Shown here in pieces: positions 35,301 to 40,793 of a DNA stretch of 64,000 bases. The notes below the pieces were generated by a model that made no database searches, was not told the DNA's origin, and saw only the letters and a program-made list of their open reading frames with translations. The position numbers and the translations under genes are program-made. This stretch comes from Paragorgia papillata. Taxonomy: Eukaryota; Cnidaria; Anthozoa; Scleralcyonacea; Coralliidae. Where the stretch lies: NCBI GenBank assembly GCA_035771165.1, contig JAWNZC010000322.1, positions 5,672,001-5,736,000 of the forward strand. The letters are read 5' to 3'. Every line of letters starts with the position of its first letter. Positions within the stretch are counted from its first letter, which is position 1.

Positions 35301-35344
35301 TGAAGTTTAAAGTTGGTACAAAGCTTACTATTTCAGTTGAATAA
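3384..35344 (+). CDS. large extracellular multidomain protein, EGF-like + cadherin + DUF11-like repeats (16 exons, 5' partial)
   Basis: The sixteen exons are 3384-3478, 4748-5175, 6876-7344, 10000-10247, 11163-11327, 12219-12477, 16724-16998, 18353-18792, 25196-25364, 26406-26595, 27201-27230, 27895-27967, 30664-30713, 31842-32096, 34088-34143 and 35237-35344. Each has an AG acceptor and a GT donor, and the phases agree at every junction, giving 3,310 nt or about 1,102 residues. In order it encodes an EGF-like module, a cadherin repeat, basic cleavage-like sites, two copies of a DUF11-like region, and a C-terminal Trp/Tyr/Gly-rich segment. There are many N-x-S/T sites and no membrane segment in the visible part, so a secreted or extracellular-matrix role is inferred. 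I do not recognise a named orthologue. The start codon and signal peptide lie upstream and were not found. Confidence 0.8.
3576..3671. mobile_element. 96-bp TTAA-flanked miniature element (piggyBac-like)
   Basis: The element is bounded by TTAA at 3572-3575 and 3672-3675. The ends are TCCTTTCACTACT and the inverted AGTAGTGAAAAGGG. The core 'gacgagtaaaatcgtctgg' is a small palindrome that recurs in the elements near 36000, 47830 and 54380. TTAA target duplication with C/T-rich ends is the hallmark of piggyBac-type elements. It has no coding capacity. Confidence 0.6.
3676..4747 (+). other. intron sequence without recognised content
   Basis: This AT-rich sequence separates the EGF-like and cadherin exons. 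I see no exon, RNA gene or bounded mobile element in it. Confidence 0.5.
4748..5175 (+). CDS. exon: cadherin repeat followed by basic cleavage sites
   Basis: The acceptor TTCTTAG and donor ACG|GTACGA bound 428 nt that start in the phase left by the previous exon. The translation has the cadherin-repeat signature: VPEF at the start, LSAIDPD (calcium-binding DxD type), QIKYSITTGN, LFHIDPDNGIIRLNKKL, then DADYF in the LDRE-like position and a final AAVTISV strand. A loop with three cysteines (CVDRDNCPC) is inserted after the DPD motif, which is unusual for cadherins. The last 20 codons carry RKRRSLL and RARRSVT, matching the furin pattern R-x-K/R-R. Confidence 0.85.
5442..5512. repeat. 71-bp hairpin repeat with AGCCTGCGAGCAGG arms
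   Basis: The 14-base arm at 5442-5455 is perfectly inverted at 5499-5512, with a short spacer. The outer arm bases resemble the TAGCCTGCGA ends of the 93-bp hairpin at 36281, so the two may be related miniature elements. No target duplication is evident at this copy. Confidence 0.55.
6148..6183. repeat. (TA)n microsatellite
   Basis: An uninterrupted TA dinucleotide run in the intron between the cadherin exon and the exon at 6876. Confidence 0.9.
6541..6612 (+). ncRNA. tRNA-like sequence with A and B boxes (tRNA pseudogene or SINE head)
   Basis: TAGCTCAGTGG at 6548-6558 matches the polymerase III A box and GGTTCAATTCC at 6591-6601 matches the B box, with normal spacing. A loop CTAGCAT would present anticodon AGC (alanine). 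However, the acceptor, anticodon and T stems all contain mismatches, and only TTCC/GGAA pairs well at the ends. That argues against a functional tRNA and for a pseudogene or the head of a tRNA-derived SINE, whose body would be the roughly 100 bp that follow. Confidence 0.5.
6876..7344 (+). CDS. exon: first extracellular Ser/Thr/Asn-rich block
   Basis: The acceptor is TTTTTAG and the donor is GCAG|GTAAGC. The frame is phase 0 in and one base out, and the 156 codons are fully open. The translation has alternating hydrophobic strands and several N-x-S/T sites (NVSF, NLTG, NITV, NATA, NTSA), typical of an extracellular beta-sandwich. Its second half (DILFEATVKNTAKPLSLLQV) resembles the strand pattern of the later repeated modules, so it may be a diverged first repeat. 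I do not recognise a named domain. Confidence 0.8.
7411..7851. mobile_element. 441-bp hAT-like MITE with perfect 8-bp target duplication
   Basis: AATGTGGT is duplicated at 7403-7410 and 7852-7859. The ends are CAGGGGCAGCGC and GCGCCGCCCCTG, an inverted repeat of about 11 bp. An 8-bp duplication with CAGGG-type ends fits the hAT superfamily. The interior carries the shared module with TTTGGGTCTCTGAAATGGC near 7535. It has no transposase. It sits 66 bp after an exon donor. Confidence 0.85.
7860..9999. other. intron with MITE remnants and a (TA)n tract
   Basis: Positions 8518-8573 are a long (TA)n run. Positions about 8600-8851 form the end of a MITE rich in GCGATCGTAGCGATC motifs, ending in ATATGGAAACCAGGC. 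Positions about 9640-9862 end in GTAAACAGGGCC, similar to the Harbinger-like ends at 21384 and 63544. No exons are seen. The 12-base stretch 'gaatatttataag' near 8078 recurs near 9113, suggesting two further related fragments. Confidence 0.45.
10000..10247 (+). CDS. exon: start of repeat module 1
   Basis: The acceptor is CCTTAAG and the donor is GTTAAG|GTAAGC. Two bases complete the previous codon, then 82 open codons follow. The translation begins AYVSVETTLDYHVYMTLP and ends VTSRVVLDFGEVK. The terminal LDFGEV segment is matched by FNFGEI in the exon at 18353, which marks the equivalent place in the second module. Confidence 0.85.
11163..11327 (+). CDS. exon: repeat module 1, Trp-Gly motif segment
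   Basis: The acceptor is TATTGCAG and the donor is TTTAAG|GTTAGG. The exon is 55 codons, phase 0 in and out. It contains LTLEFSVKVNDHYLLENSS followed by HWVGIGVRTGDQMLWVG. The latter aligns with YWIGVGVKGGANMVWIS in the exon at 18353, direct evidence of an internal duplication. Confidence 0.85.
12219..12477 (+). CDS. exon: repeat module 1, DUF11-like segment
   Basis: The acceptor is ATCTGCAG and the donor is CCGCAAT|GTAAGT. Phase 0 in, one base out, 86 open codons. The core DVLHFTWTVYHANASYAL then AKNVVVSILP has the DUF11-type pattern (GD.v.YtItv.N......a.nV.v.d.lP). It matches DVVQYNFTISHTEVSDAH then ARDVEVLWMMP in the exon at 25196. Confidence 0.85.
12655..13800 (-). mobile_element. 5'-truncated LINE 3' end with (TTGTG)n tail
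   Basis: On the minus strand, 13766-13551 encodes the C-terminal tail of a LINE reverse transcriptase. It contains LQKRCARLILDSPYEARSF and KLQWLPIDKIFLIQK, typical of CR1/Jockey-group proteins. The element ends at 12740-12662 in a run of TTGTG units just after an AATAAA-like stretch, which is the usual LINE tail. A 206-bp hAT element (12800-13005) is inserted in the 3' untranslated part. Confidence 0.75.
12800..13005. mobile_element. 206-bp hAT MITE with perfect 8-bp target duplication
   Basis: CTAGTGGC is duplicated at 12792-12799 and 13006-13013. The ends are CAGTGCTGTAA and the inverted TTACTCACAGCACTG (imperfect). The interior is made of several copies of AGTAACTAGTTA in both orientations, so the whole unit can fold extensively. 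It is nested in the LINE 3' end, so it inserted later. Confidence 0.85.
14161..14283. repeat. 123-bp palindromic element
   Basis: GGTGTATTAGCTATTAAACG at the left is inverted as CGTTTAATAGCTAATCACC at the right. The pairing continues through CGTCCCGCTCGAT and TCATTTAGT to a short centre (about 14205-14238). No target duplication was recognised. It lies in the intron before the exon at 16724. Confidence 0.7.
14301..14456. repeat. 156-bp palindromic element with triplicated 20-bp unit
   Basis: TTTGTAATATCATGTTTGCG is inverted at the right as CGCAAACATGATATTACAAA. The left arm contains three tandem copies of a 20-bp unit (GTTTGCGGGAATTTCTTTT plus one base) while the right arm has one, so the left arm expanded after insertion. 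Confidence 0.7.
14645..15340 (-). mobile_element. 5'-truncated LINE, reverse-transcriptase C-terminus and 3' UTR with (ATCT)n tail
   Basis: Minus-strand codons from about 15330 to 14859 are open and encode SKASKRIGMLRRIRN, ILPMLDYCDTVWPCC, RLERLQSRAAKVVY and TTLRWTPLYKRREHHVLRL. This is the conserved C-terminal region of CR1/L2-like LINE proteins. The stop near 14860 is followed by a roughly 200-bp untranslated part and a tail of ATCT units at about 14650-14665. The 5' end is lost, as in most LINE copies. It differs from the copy at 12655, so two families are present. Confidence 0.8.
15400..16723. other. intron, repeat fragments only
   Basis: Positions 15710-15810 resemble the reverse of the repeat at 36441-36642 (GGGCGGCGGAACAGG end). 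Positions 16149-16200 form an imperfect hairpin with TGGGAAAGGTTA arms. No exon is recognised. Confidence 0.4.
16724..16998 (+). CDS. exon: between repeat modules 1 and 2
   Basis: The acceptor is CTCTTACAG and the donor is ATTGAG|GTGAGC. It starts with two bases that complete the codon split at 12477 and holds 91 open codons. The segment SSRVNGTVKVKVNNNN is a beta-strand-like start. The tail KAVELSLRILIKKIALTADI corresponds in position to LLFEISTTINTLRFLSIESV of the exon at 10000, so module 2 begins within this exon. Confidence 0.85.
17338..17374. repeat. (TA)n microsatellite
   Basis: A TA dinucleotide run in the intron after the exon ending at 16998. Confidence 0.85.
17586..17935 (+). repeat. 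two tandem copies of a ~175-bp unit
   Basis: The segment from about 17586 to 17757 is repeated at about 17767-17935. Shared landmarks are 'aactttaacaaaagaatctc', 'ttggagtatgttttc' and 'catctttgtcttctaaat' (the second copy has 'tatctttgtcttctaaat'). Each unit also contains inverted CATGG/CCATG-rich stretches (ATGGTTGCCATGTTGGAGG against TCCAACATGGCCGCC), so each can form a hairpin. Confidence 0.75.
18353..18792 (+). CDS. exon: repeat module 2, Trp-Gly motif segment
   Basis: The acceptor is CAATACCTAG. The frame is phase 0 in. The donor G|GTGAAA at 18793 leaves two bases, completed by the exon at 25196 to give the reading ILKQG-DVVQYNFT. If unspliced, a TGA follows at 18794-18796. The phase fit and the restored DUF11-like motif favour splicing. 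It contains FNFGEISNNDISANS and YWIGVGVKGGANMVWIS, paralogous to module 1. The 5.3-kb foldback element begins 140 bp after this donor. Confidence 0.85.
19190..21380 (+). repeat. left-arm tandem array (~165-215-bp units)
   Basis: About eleven units each run from a GGGGGAAA stretch through 'atttcgatgg', 'ttttaattttaaccggcttt', 'cctatatatcaaaatgaag', 'gcccaagaaaaattagaa' and 'cccaaactgtcaatt' to a GCGCGC-containing spacer. Two unit lengths alternate: the shorter contain 'tgtgaaggtatcaccacatt', which is also the element's terminal sequence. That suggests the array grew by amplifying the end of the element. Confidence 0.85.
21384..22024. mobile_element. 641-bp Harbinger-like MITE at the foldback apex
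   Basis: TAA flanks both ends (21381-21383 and 22025-22027). The ends GGCCCCGTTTACACGAGACC and its exact inverse GGTCTCGTGTAAACGGGGCC are followed by CCGGACGAATTTT-type sequence in inverted orientation. A 3-bp TWA duplication with GGCC ends fits the PIF/Harbinger superfamily. A second internal pair with GTTTACACGGTACCGGAC near 21835 suggests a nested or composite structure. It is non-coding. Confidence 0.75.
22028..23890 (-). repeat. right-arm tandem array (inverse of the left arm)
   Basis: About nine units of the same repeat read on the minus strand, with the same alternation of long and short units as the left arm. The order of variants (for example the unit with GCTTCTTGCTTT near 22705, paired with one near 20740) mirrors the left arm, so the arms arose by inversion of a whole array rather than by independent growth. 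Confidence 0.85.
24067..24160. repeat. 12-bp minisatellite at the right end of the foldback element
   Basis: Seven or so tandem GATGAATCTGGT units, ending in a variant GATGAATCCGAGG. The left end has the inverse array at about 18957-19015 with fewer copies. The unequal copy number is the main difference between the outer ends of the two arms. Confidence 0.85.
24198..25195. other. intron with a polypurine tract
   Basis: Positions 24643-24785 are almost purely A/G on the plus strand and contain a 30-bp direct repeat beginning AAAAACAAGGGGATGAAGG. No exon is recognised. The rest is AT-rich. Confidence 0.5.
25196..25364 (+). CDS. exon: repeat module 2, DUF11-like segment
   Basis: The acceptor is GTTTTAG and the donor is TTTAAG|GTAATA. 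One base completes the split codon, then 56 open codons follow. DVVQYNFTISHTEVSDAH then ARDVEVLWMMP has the DUF11-type pattern and aligns with module 1 at 12219. The intron before it (18793-25195) holds the foldback element. Confidence 0.85.
25365..26405. other. intron with a 24-bp triplicated repeat
   Basis: Positions 25910-25972 contain three copies of a roughly 24-bp unit based on ATTTTGGTGGGCCACAGGCA. An inverted single copy (CATGTGGCCCGCCAAAATGA) lies at 26086-26105. The two may be the ends of a small element with expanded left end. No target duplication is clear. Confidence 0.5.
26406..26595 (+). CDS. exon: end of repeat module 2
   Basis: The acceptor is AAATTTTAG and the donor is CCAA|GTAAGA. 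It is phase 0 in, one base out, 63 open codons. ISFLIELDPDKTLKPRKNY then YHPLIPMSVVFTVP reads as further beta strands closing the module. The phase (one base out) equals that of the end of module 1 at 12477. Confidence 0.8.
27201..27230 (+). CDS. 30-nt microexon
   Basis: The acceptor is GGTTTTTAG and the donor is GAAG|GTAATT. It encodes TPLPVINAVE and keeps phase 1 in and out. It is short, so support rests on the splice signals and phase fit; its inclusion does not change the reading frame of what follows. Confidence 0.55.
27895..27967 (+). CDS. exon: start of C-terminal domain
   Basis: The acceptor is AAATTGTAG and the donor is AAAAG|GTGGGT. It encodes GFYNRGYLVDNSSSAIYICK with two bases left over. 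It contains aromatic-Gly motifs and one cysteine. Confidence 0.6.
27968..29427. other. intron with a dispersed repeat and a poly-C tract
   Basis: From about 28735 to 29215 lies a dispersed repeat with 'caggcgttcactcgg' at its left and 'gagccgaaacctagactcgg' at its right. Similar ends occur near 37370 and 38740. A C run followed by an A/G run sits at 29150-29183. ORFs here are not supported by splice signals. Confidence 0.45.
29428..30610. mobile_element. 1,183-bp hAT-like element with perfect 8-bp target duplication
   Basis: CGACGTAT is duplicated at 29420-29427 and 30611-30618. The ends are CAGGGCCTTTTTTAA and the inverse TTAAAAAAGGCCCTG. Just inside are G-rich stretches (CCAGTGGGGGGCC on the left, GGGCCCCCCAGTAT on the right). 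It has no transposase. Two smaller palindromes (29910-30054 and 30123-30174) are nested in it. Confidence 0.85.
29910..30054. repeat. 145-bp palindromic element nested in the hAT element
   Basis: The arms 'agaataatacatggatg' and 'catccatgtattgttct' are inverted with one mismatch, and pairing continues through GGAAATATGA and GTGTTGACCAGGATAT to a centre near 29975 (GAGTGAGCGAAGCGAACGAG). No target duplication is recognised. Confidence 0.65.
30664..30713 (+). CDS. 50-nt exon of the C-terminal domain
   Basis: The acceptor is GTTGAAG, with a weak pyrimidine tract, and the donor is GGAAAG|GTATAC. It encodes NKPSCFWTNTKGAVWK, phase-compatible on both sides. The cysteine may pair with the one in the previous exon. 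It is weaker than the larger exons but needed to keep the frame. Confidence 0.55.
30815..31130. repeat. ~316-bp MITE with CATGTCCAC ends
   Basis: CATGTCCACGCTAATCCG on the left is inverted as CGGATTAGTGTGGACATG on the right, and the inverted repeat extends through TTTTCAAACGAAAACG. The interior contains further copies of GAAAACGG in both directions. The target duplication is unclear. Confidence 0.65.
31842..32096 (+). CDS. exon: Trp/Tyr/Gly-rich C-terminal domain
   Basis: The acceptor is TTTTTTTAAG and the donor is GGCG|GTGAGT. There are 84 open codons, phase 1 in and out. VDILVVNIIGIDHANKMVYG, then NRLAYMKYVPSRGRWYSIS and REHWLEVKL reads like a single tectonin/WD-like blade (repeated 'Y.i....W..v'). 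That domain name is a guess from the pattern. The C-terminal half is acidic. Confidence 0.8.
32097..34087. other. intron containing a TA-flanked MITE
   Basis: Apart from the element at 33145-33600, I see only AT-rich sequence with short TATA and GATACC repeats. No exon is recognised. Confidence 0.4.
33145..33600. repeat. 456-bp MITE with TACCGTAGAG ends
   Basis: TACCGTAGAGTTAATTCCCA on the left and TGGGAACTCTACGGTA on the right are inverted repeats, continuing through AAAGTAGC. If the outer TA is a target duplication this is a Tc1/mariner-type MITE. The interior repeats 'cgaaagtaacgg' several times. Confidence 0.65.
34088..34143 (+). CDS. exon: penultimate, or last if unspliced
   Basis: The acceptor is TTTTTTAG. 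It encodes ANKIGVYYYMPNGGWERKA and ends before a GTATGG donor at 34144. If that donor is not used, the frame continues nine codons to a TAA at 34171-34173. The spliced form is preferred because the next exon is phase-compatible, open, and followed by a polyadenylation signal. Confidence 0.65.
35237..35344 (+). CDS. last exon and stop codon
   Basis: The acceptor is CATTTTCAG. It encodes GGTGCAHFMGAPYISTE and then TIHQLKFKVGTKLTISVE, ending at TAA 35342-35344. The chain ends without a hydrophobic segment or a GPI-type tail. AATAAA at 35386-35391 lies 42 bp after the stop. Confidence 0.7.
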   Translation, partial: GGTGCAHFMGAPYISTETIHQLKFKVGTKLTISVE

Positions 35345-35385
35345 AATTTAGACGATTTACCAACTTAATCTATTACTATTGTAAC

Positions 35386-35391
35386 AATAAA
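35386..35391 (+). terminator. polyadenylation signal AATAAA of the large gene
   Basis: A canonical AATAAA hexamer 42 bp after the stop codon of the last exon. Another AATAAA overlaps the stop itself (35340-35345). Confidence 0.6.
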
Positions 35392-35995
35392 ACCTGAATG
35401 TTGTTATACGGTTTGGTGACCAAAAAGATAATGATATTGAAAAAAAAGTTAAATAAAAAAGTAAATTCGTTTTCGGCGTTTTGCACTTAAATCCTAAAAA
35501 AGCACTTAAGTATTATTATACATATTTTAACAACAACTTTCAACACGAGGAAGTTCGTTTAATTATACAGTTTTCCCGAAAGCACAGTTGCATGGAGCTA
35601 TTAGTTCTTTCCTTTTGTTCAACAACAATAAGTATATAATTATTAATATTTTGTAGACTACAGTACTGTAGTGCTCATTTTGTAGTATAGTTGAAGGTAA
35701 TAAATAAAAGCCGTATACCGTTGAAATAATTATTGTCTTTTTGCTCTAAAATTGCAGTATCAGAAACTATATGTATCATTGGAAATATATCAATTGCAGT
35801 CAGGCATTCTGTAGTTCAGTATCGTTTATTGGAAAAGGAAAAAGTATTTCCAACTTGACAATCCTATGACTGAAAAAATTAAACACTCCTCGCAAAACTT
35901 GCCTCACTTTGCTTCCTTTGCCTCACAAACCATTGCAGTTTCATAACTGAAAAAAATTGTACCATGTAACACGCAACACCTTTAACCCTTTCACC

Positions 35996-36081
35996 GCCGT
36001 GGTGGCCCTTTAGTATTTTATTCTGGCTAACGCCAGACGATTTTATTTGTCAAGGGAAAAGTTCTGACGGTGACTAAAGGG
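35996..36081. mobile_element. 86-bp TTAA-flanked miniature element (piggyBac-like)
   Basis: TTAA lies at 35992-35995 and 36082-36085. The ends are CCCTTTCACCGCC and the inverted GGTGACTAAAGGG. The core 'gctaacgccagacgatttta' is shared with the copy at 3576 (opposite orientation). Confidence 0.7.
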
Positions 36082-36280
36082 TTAAACCTGAGATGCATGT
36101 ACGCAGTGCGTACCTATGTTTAAATATCGCCAAAAACAACAAAGGTTAACGGCTGTCGGCTAACCTATAGATGGTTTTAAAGGTCTCAGAATACACTCAT
36201 GAAGCATACAATATTATATGACGTCTTTACTCCTAATCTATGGTTTCTTTTTAAATTAAAATGTTAGTTTGCCGTTTGTC

Positions 36281-36373
36281 TAGCCTGCGAATACAGCCGC
36301 CTCACATCGGGCGCCTTGGGGGTCCGCGTTTGCGCCGGGGCGCCCGATGTGAGGCGGCTATATTCGCAGGCTA
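36281..36373. mobile_element. 93-bp hairpin element with perfect 9-bp target duplication
   Basis: CCGTTTGTC is duplicated at 36272-36280 and 36374-36382. The element is almost wholly palindromic: TAGCCTGCGAATACAGCCGC pairs with GCGGCTATATTCGCAGGCTA, and CTCACATCGGGCGCC with GGCGCCCGATGTGAG, around an 18-25 bp G/C-rich loop. A 9-bp duplication fits a Mutator-type element. Confidence 0.85.
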
Positions 36374-36440
36374 CCGTTTGTCTAAATGCTCTCGCGTAAC
36401 GTTACGAGAAGGGCATAAACATTTGTGTGTCCTTTCATTA

Positions 36441-36642
36441 AAAGTGGCGGCGGAAGATAGTTTATATTGGAGGGGCTAATTCGTCAATAGATCGAAGAGT
36501 GTATGCCCCCCCCCCGAGCAAATTTTAGGTTTTTCTTATCCCACCTTAAGAGATATTGGGGGCGGGTGGCTTAGCCCCCTTACTAGAAATATTAGGGGGG
36601 TATAGCTACCCTAGCTCTCCTGTTCCGCCGCGCCCTTCGAAT
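36441..36642 (+). repeat. dispersed repeat, copy 1
   Basis: GGCGGCGGAAGATAGTTTA followed by TATTGGAGGGGCTAA and ending GTTCCGCCGCGCCC. The same order of sequence, more diverged, occurs at 40262-40435. The ends form a short inverted repeat (GGCGGCGGAA against TTCCGCCGCG), so this is likely another miniature element. Confidence 0.55.
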
Positions 36643-37129
36643 TTGCCGGTCCATCAGACTGATCTCTGGTCCATTATTCAGTGAACTGCAAGTCTGCAAC
36701 CTAGTCCCAAAGAATCCGCCGAGATGGTTGGGACAAATTGCCTTAAAACCATTTTGTTGCCTAAACCGTTTTGCCCAACCACAAATGGCCCTGGGGCGAG
36801 GTTGGTCGGGGTGAACTGTTGCTTTTTTTCGAGGTTTTTTTTTCGAAGTTTGGTGACTACTTTTTGTAGAAATAAATTAATAAATAAAGACTCTGAAGAA
36901 AAATTAATGCTGGACAAATTCACCATGGGATACTGTACACATCAAATATCATAAATTATACAATACCCTTGCTGCTATGCGTGTTTTCATTGGTTGTTGC
37001 CCATGATCTATTAGAGGACAGACGCATGGTCACGTCAGATCACGTCAGCTGACTTGCTTTTTTCTTTCTTCATGCCCCAAAACCCGACAGGGTTTTTTTA
37101 AAAACCTTTTAAGTTTTTGTATTGTATAA

Positions 37130-37316
37130 AACAAATAGATTCCATTTTTTTTTAGTCTGTTCAGTTATAGATGCACAGAAGACGTCACAACGTGGTAAGA
37201 ACATCAGTGACCCACTCGACTGCGTCTCGTGGGCCACTTTTTTGTTCTTACCACATTGTGACGTCATCTGTGCATCTATAACTGAACAGACAACGGCAAA
37301 ATGGAATCTATTTGTT
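37130..37316. repeat. 187-bp palindromic element
   Basis: AACAAATAGATTCCATTTT is inverted as AAAATGGAATCTATTTGTT, followed inward by TCTGTTCAGTTATAGATGCA against TGCATCTATAACTGAACAGA and GACGTCACAACGTGG against CCACATTGTGACGTC. The arms are about 75 bp. The centre carries GTAAGAACATCAGTG. No target duplication is clear. Confidence 0.75.
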
Positions 37317-37640
37317 AAACAAACTACTTTATGAAGGTAAGGGACTGATTGAATATTTTAACAAGACGCCTGCGCAGGCGTTCACTCGGGCTACTGATTT
37401 CTGCTTCGCGTAGCCTGTGCGTACTCTAGCAAGAGTACATGACAATGGCAATGCATAATTGCATAGATTTTCACAAATATAATCTATGGTCTTATATGAA
37501 CTGCTGCGGTGCAGGAAGCACCGAAGGTTTGCAAATTAATAGTATAAATGTAAACAAGGCCGTTTTTCTGAACATATTTAGTTTCCGAATGTAATACGAC
37601 ACGCGATATCTAGACATGCACTGAACAGTTCAACATATTA

Positions 37641-38107
37641 CAGGGGCGCAACTAGAAAATTTCGAGGGCAGGGGTTGAACGTAAAAAAAGGGCAAAGTCG
37701 TTCAGTATTCTAAACAATTTGGGACTAGAAGCCAGTGGCGTGGGAAGCAGAGATTCTAGGGGGGGTCCGGGGGCGGACAATTTTTGAATTTTGGGTCTCT
37801 GAAACGGCATTTCCTGCATTTTAAGGACGCTTTTCTCGTATTTTCGGTTGAAGAAATTTCTATTTTGGTCTCGCATTATTTAAAATTTATCATAATTATA
37901 TTCAGCCTAGCTGACGCCATGCAGGGCCCACTGCTAGAAGCCTCTGAGTCTCGCCAGATTTGCGGATAATTGTATTGCGTACTACAACAGACGATTAATT
38001 ATCTGTTTATCTAATGTCTAACCTATAGTATTAGAGGTCTCACAAAAAGGGCAGGGGTTGCAACCCCCCCCCCCCCAACCCCCAACCCCCCCCTAGTTGC
38101 GCCCCTG
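37641..38107. mobile_element. 467-bp hAT-like MITE (CAGGGGCG ends)
   Basis: CAGGGGCGCAACTAG on the left is perfectly inverted at the right end. The interior carries GGGGGGTCCGGGGGC and TTTTGGGTCTCTGAAACGGC, the module shared with other elements here. The flanks (ACATATTA and ATATTGAT) are only partly alike, so the 8-bp duplication has decayed. Confidence 0.7.
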
Positions 38108-40261
38108 ATATTGATATCTTCCCGCCGCGGTATTTGTTCTATTCGGTGCTTATTATTATACTTGCATTTTGTAGTTGTCGGATTATAAAGCAGCAAGGCC
38201 AGGACCAACCTGTTTTGAAATAGCTCGTCATCTTTTACGTACTAGGTCTACCGCGATCGCCGGCGTGTGCAGTTGTAAACATTGTAAAGCCTTTGTAAGC
38301 ATGTTTATGATGAATTGAAGACAATTGTCAGCCGCATTTCTGATCAATATAACTTGGTCACTTGCAAAGCTATTCAAACAAGTAAACAACTGAGAAACAG
38401 TGAAATGTCTTTCAAATATTCAAAAACATCGATAAAATGGCAATAAAAGCTTCGTTCAAAACTAAAGAGACAACCACTGATCATCTGGAGACAACTCGAC
38501 TGTTCTCTGACGTCCTTCACTCCTTCAGTTTAAAGTTTCCAATTATTTTTAATACTCTGACATCTTTGTTTGAGACGAAACATCGATAAAATTAGCCTGC
38601 CCCCGTCTGCACGCACGCTACGATAAAATGGCAAGAAAAGCTTCGTTCAAGAGACAACTCGCCATCAGAAGTGAAATCTCGGTTTCGCAAAGCCTGTCGG
38701 GTCAAGTTTGTCGACACAAAAAATAACAGAGCCGAAATTCAGACTCGGCTACCCGAGTAAAAATCAAAACATTTGTTTTGTTGTGTGTCAGGTTAGATTG
38801 GATCATATTTGAAAGGGAGTCGATATCGAGACTAAAAGACTGATTCATATTTTCTTAAATTATCAGTAAGAAGCCTTTAATTTTGTGTAAAATATGGCAC
38901 TATTGTGTTTAGGACGGCGGTACTCATTTTATGGCTTTTTGGATTTTGGCTGAACAGAATGAAGATGATATCTGCGAGACGTTCTCTGGCCGTAAATATT
39001 TAATTTAAAAACGAGCTTTCGACTGCCAGTCTGCAGTCTACGACGGGTAAACAATAATGAGTGATAATGACTACGTCTACGGTTTAGAATTACCGTGAAC
39101 AAACATATATAAATAGAATAGACAGGTCCGCCTACAGTTTACAATTACAATTAAAGAACTACTGTACAATTGTAGTGAAAAATGGATGAAACTTTAACTA
39201 ATGGCATGCTATAAAGAAAGTGACCAGGCCAATTAGCCCCCCTGTCAGGCAAAAATTCATCATTTGTTGGGGAATGATTTGCAAGAAAAATTGCAGTTTA
39301 ACTTTTAGCAATTAAAAAAAGACTAAAACTTTATTTATCAGTTAATTATATAAAGGCACTTAAAGTGCCACTACACTCAAATAAGATATTACTGATATGG
39401 ATTAGTTGAATGCCAAAATGTTTTCTGACTTGAACTTCTATTTGTTGTTTGTATTTCCAAAATGTTAATGAGGATTACGTCAATATGTAGGCATTTGTGT
39501 GTGCTTTTTTCTTTTCTTATGATAAACCACTTGACGATTTTAATGAAAAAAATGATAAAATATAGAATATACTACTCAAGTATTCATTAACATGTGAATT
39601 GGGTCACTACGTATGCAAATTATGCCTACATAGACGTCATCCTCATTACCATTTTGGAAATGCAAACCTCAATATAACAAAAAAAAGTTCAAAGCAAAAA
39701 ATATTTTGGCATTCAACTATGCACATTAAATAGAAATATCATATTTGGGTTTATAAGCACTTTCAGTTTATAGCTCTAAACAGGCAAGTTAACAGGTTTT
39801 TCTTCATTTCAACCTTATACAGTAATTAGATAAGTGCATGCTTTGGTTTGTAAGTTCTAATGTAACTATTTTCCACCGATAGCAATGGAAATATCATTTC
39901 TGGCCTCTAAATTGAAAAATGTTCAGGAAACATTCTCCTTGACCCCTTTTTTAGTTAGCCACCCTGTTGGGGACATTAATAAGCTATACCTTGTTGAGGA
40001 ATTTGTGGCACCATCCCTGTACGAAGAGTGCATTTTATACATCATTCAATAATCAAAATAATCAATGAAAATCATTCAATGACAACTGGCCTTGAGCTTA
40101 AAATTTGTTTCCATATTCAATAGGTGTGTTAATACTCATGATCTTGTATTACAAATTGGCTTGCAGGTCATTTAATTAAGTGCAAGTCCTAACAGCTTGC
40201 TGGAAGCCAGTTTCTGCCACTAGTGTAGATTGACACTGGCCTGCCTGAGCCTGCAATGACA

Positions 40262-40435
40262 ACAGAAGATGTTTTATATTGGAGGGGCTAAATCAATAGA
40301 ATAACAAGGAGTGTATTTTGACATTTTAGCAAATTTTAGGCCATTCTAAGCCGCATCTTTATAGAGAAATGGGGAGAAAGCTTAGCTCCCTTGTCAGAAA
40401 TATTTGGGAATATGCTCCCTAGCTCCCTGTTCCAC
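40262..40435 (+). repeat. dispersed repeat, copy 2
   Basis: TATTGGAGGGGCTAAATCAA through CTCCCTGTTCCACAT aligns with the copy at 36441, with substitutions and small indels. The terminal inverted repeat is degraded. Confidence 0.5.
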
Positions 40436-40736
40436 ATGACCAAATTATTTTAGTGATACCTAACGTCCTAACCACCCTGTTCTCCCCCTGCCATTTAAAT
40501 ATATCTATGACACACACACACACCTCCTGAGTCCTGTCACCCACCTGTCATAAAAAAATTGACCGGTCACTTTGCACGGTCATTTGAGCTTATAGAATAA
40601 TCCCTTACTAAAACACGTACACCATTATTCAACATGGCGGACGAGCTATAGTTTAAGCCTCGTATTAGTAACGTGCGTCAAAGAACAACGGAACGAAATT
40701 ACGGAAGACATCGGTATACGAGAAAGAGTAATAGCA

Positions 40737-40737
40737 A

Positions 40738-40793
<56 letters not shown>
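40737..40793 (+). repeat. (AAAG)n microsatellite
   Basis: Fourteen or so tandem AAAG units without interruption. An ORF through it reads as lysine/glutamate/arginine repeats and is not believed to be coding. Confidence 0.95.

Noticed and set aside
37641..38107. 8-bp target duplication for this hAT-like element
   Set aside because: The flanks ACATATTA and ATATTGAT agree only in part, so no duplication is claimed.
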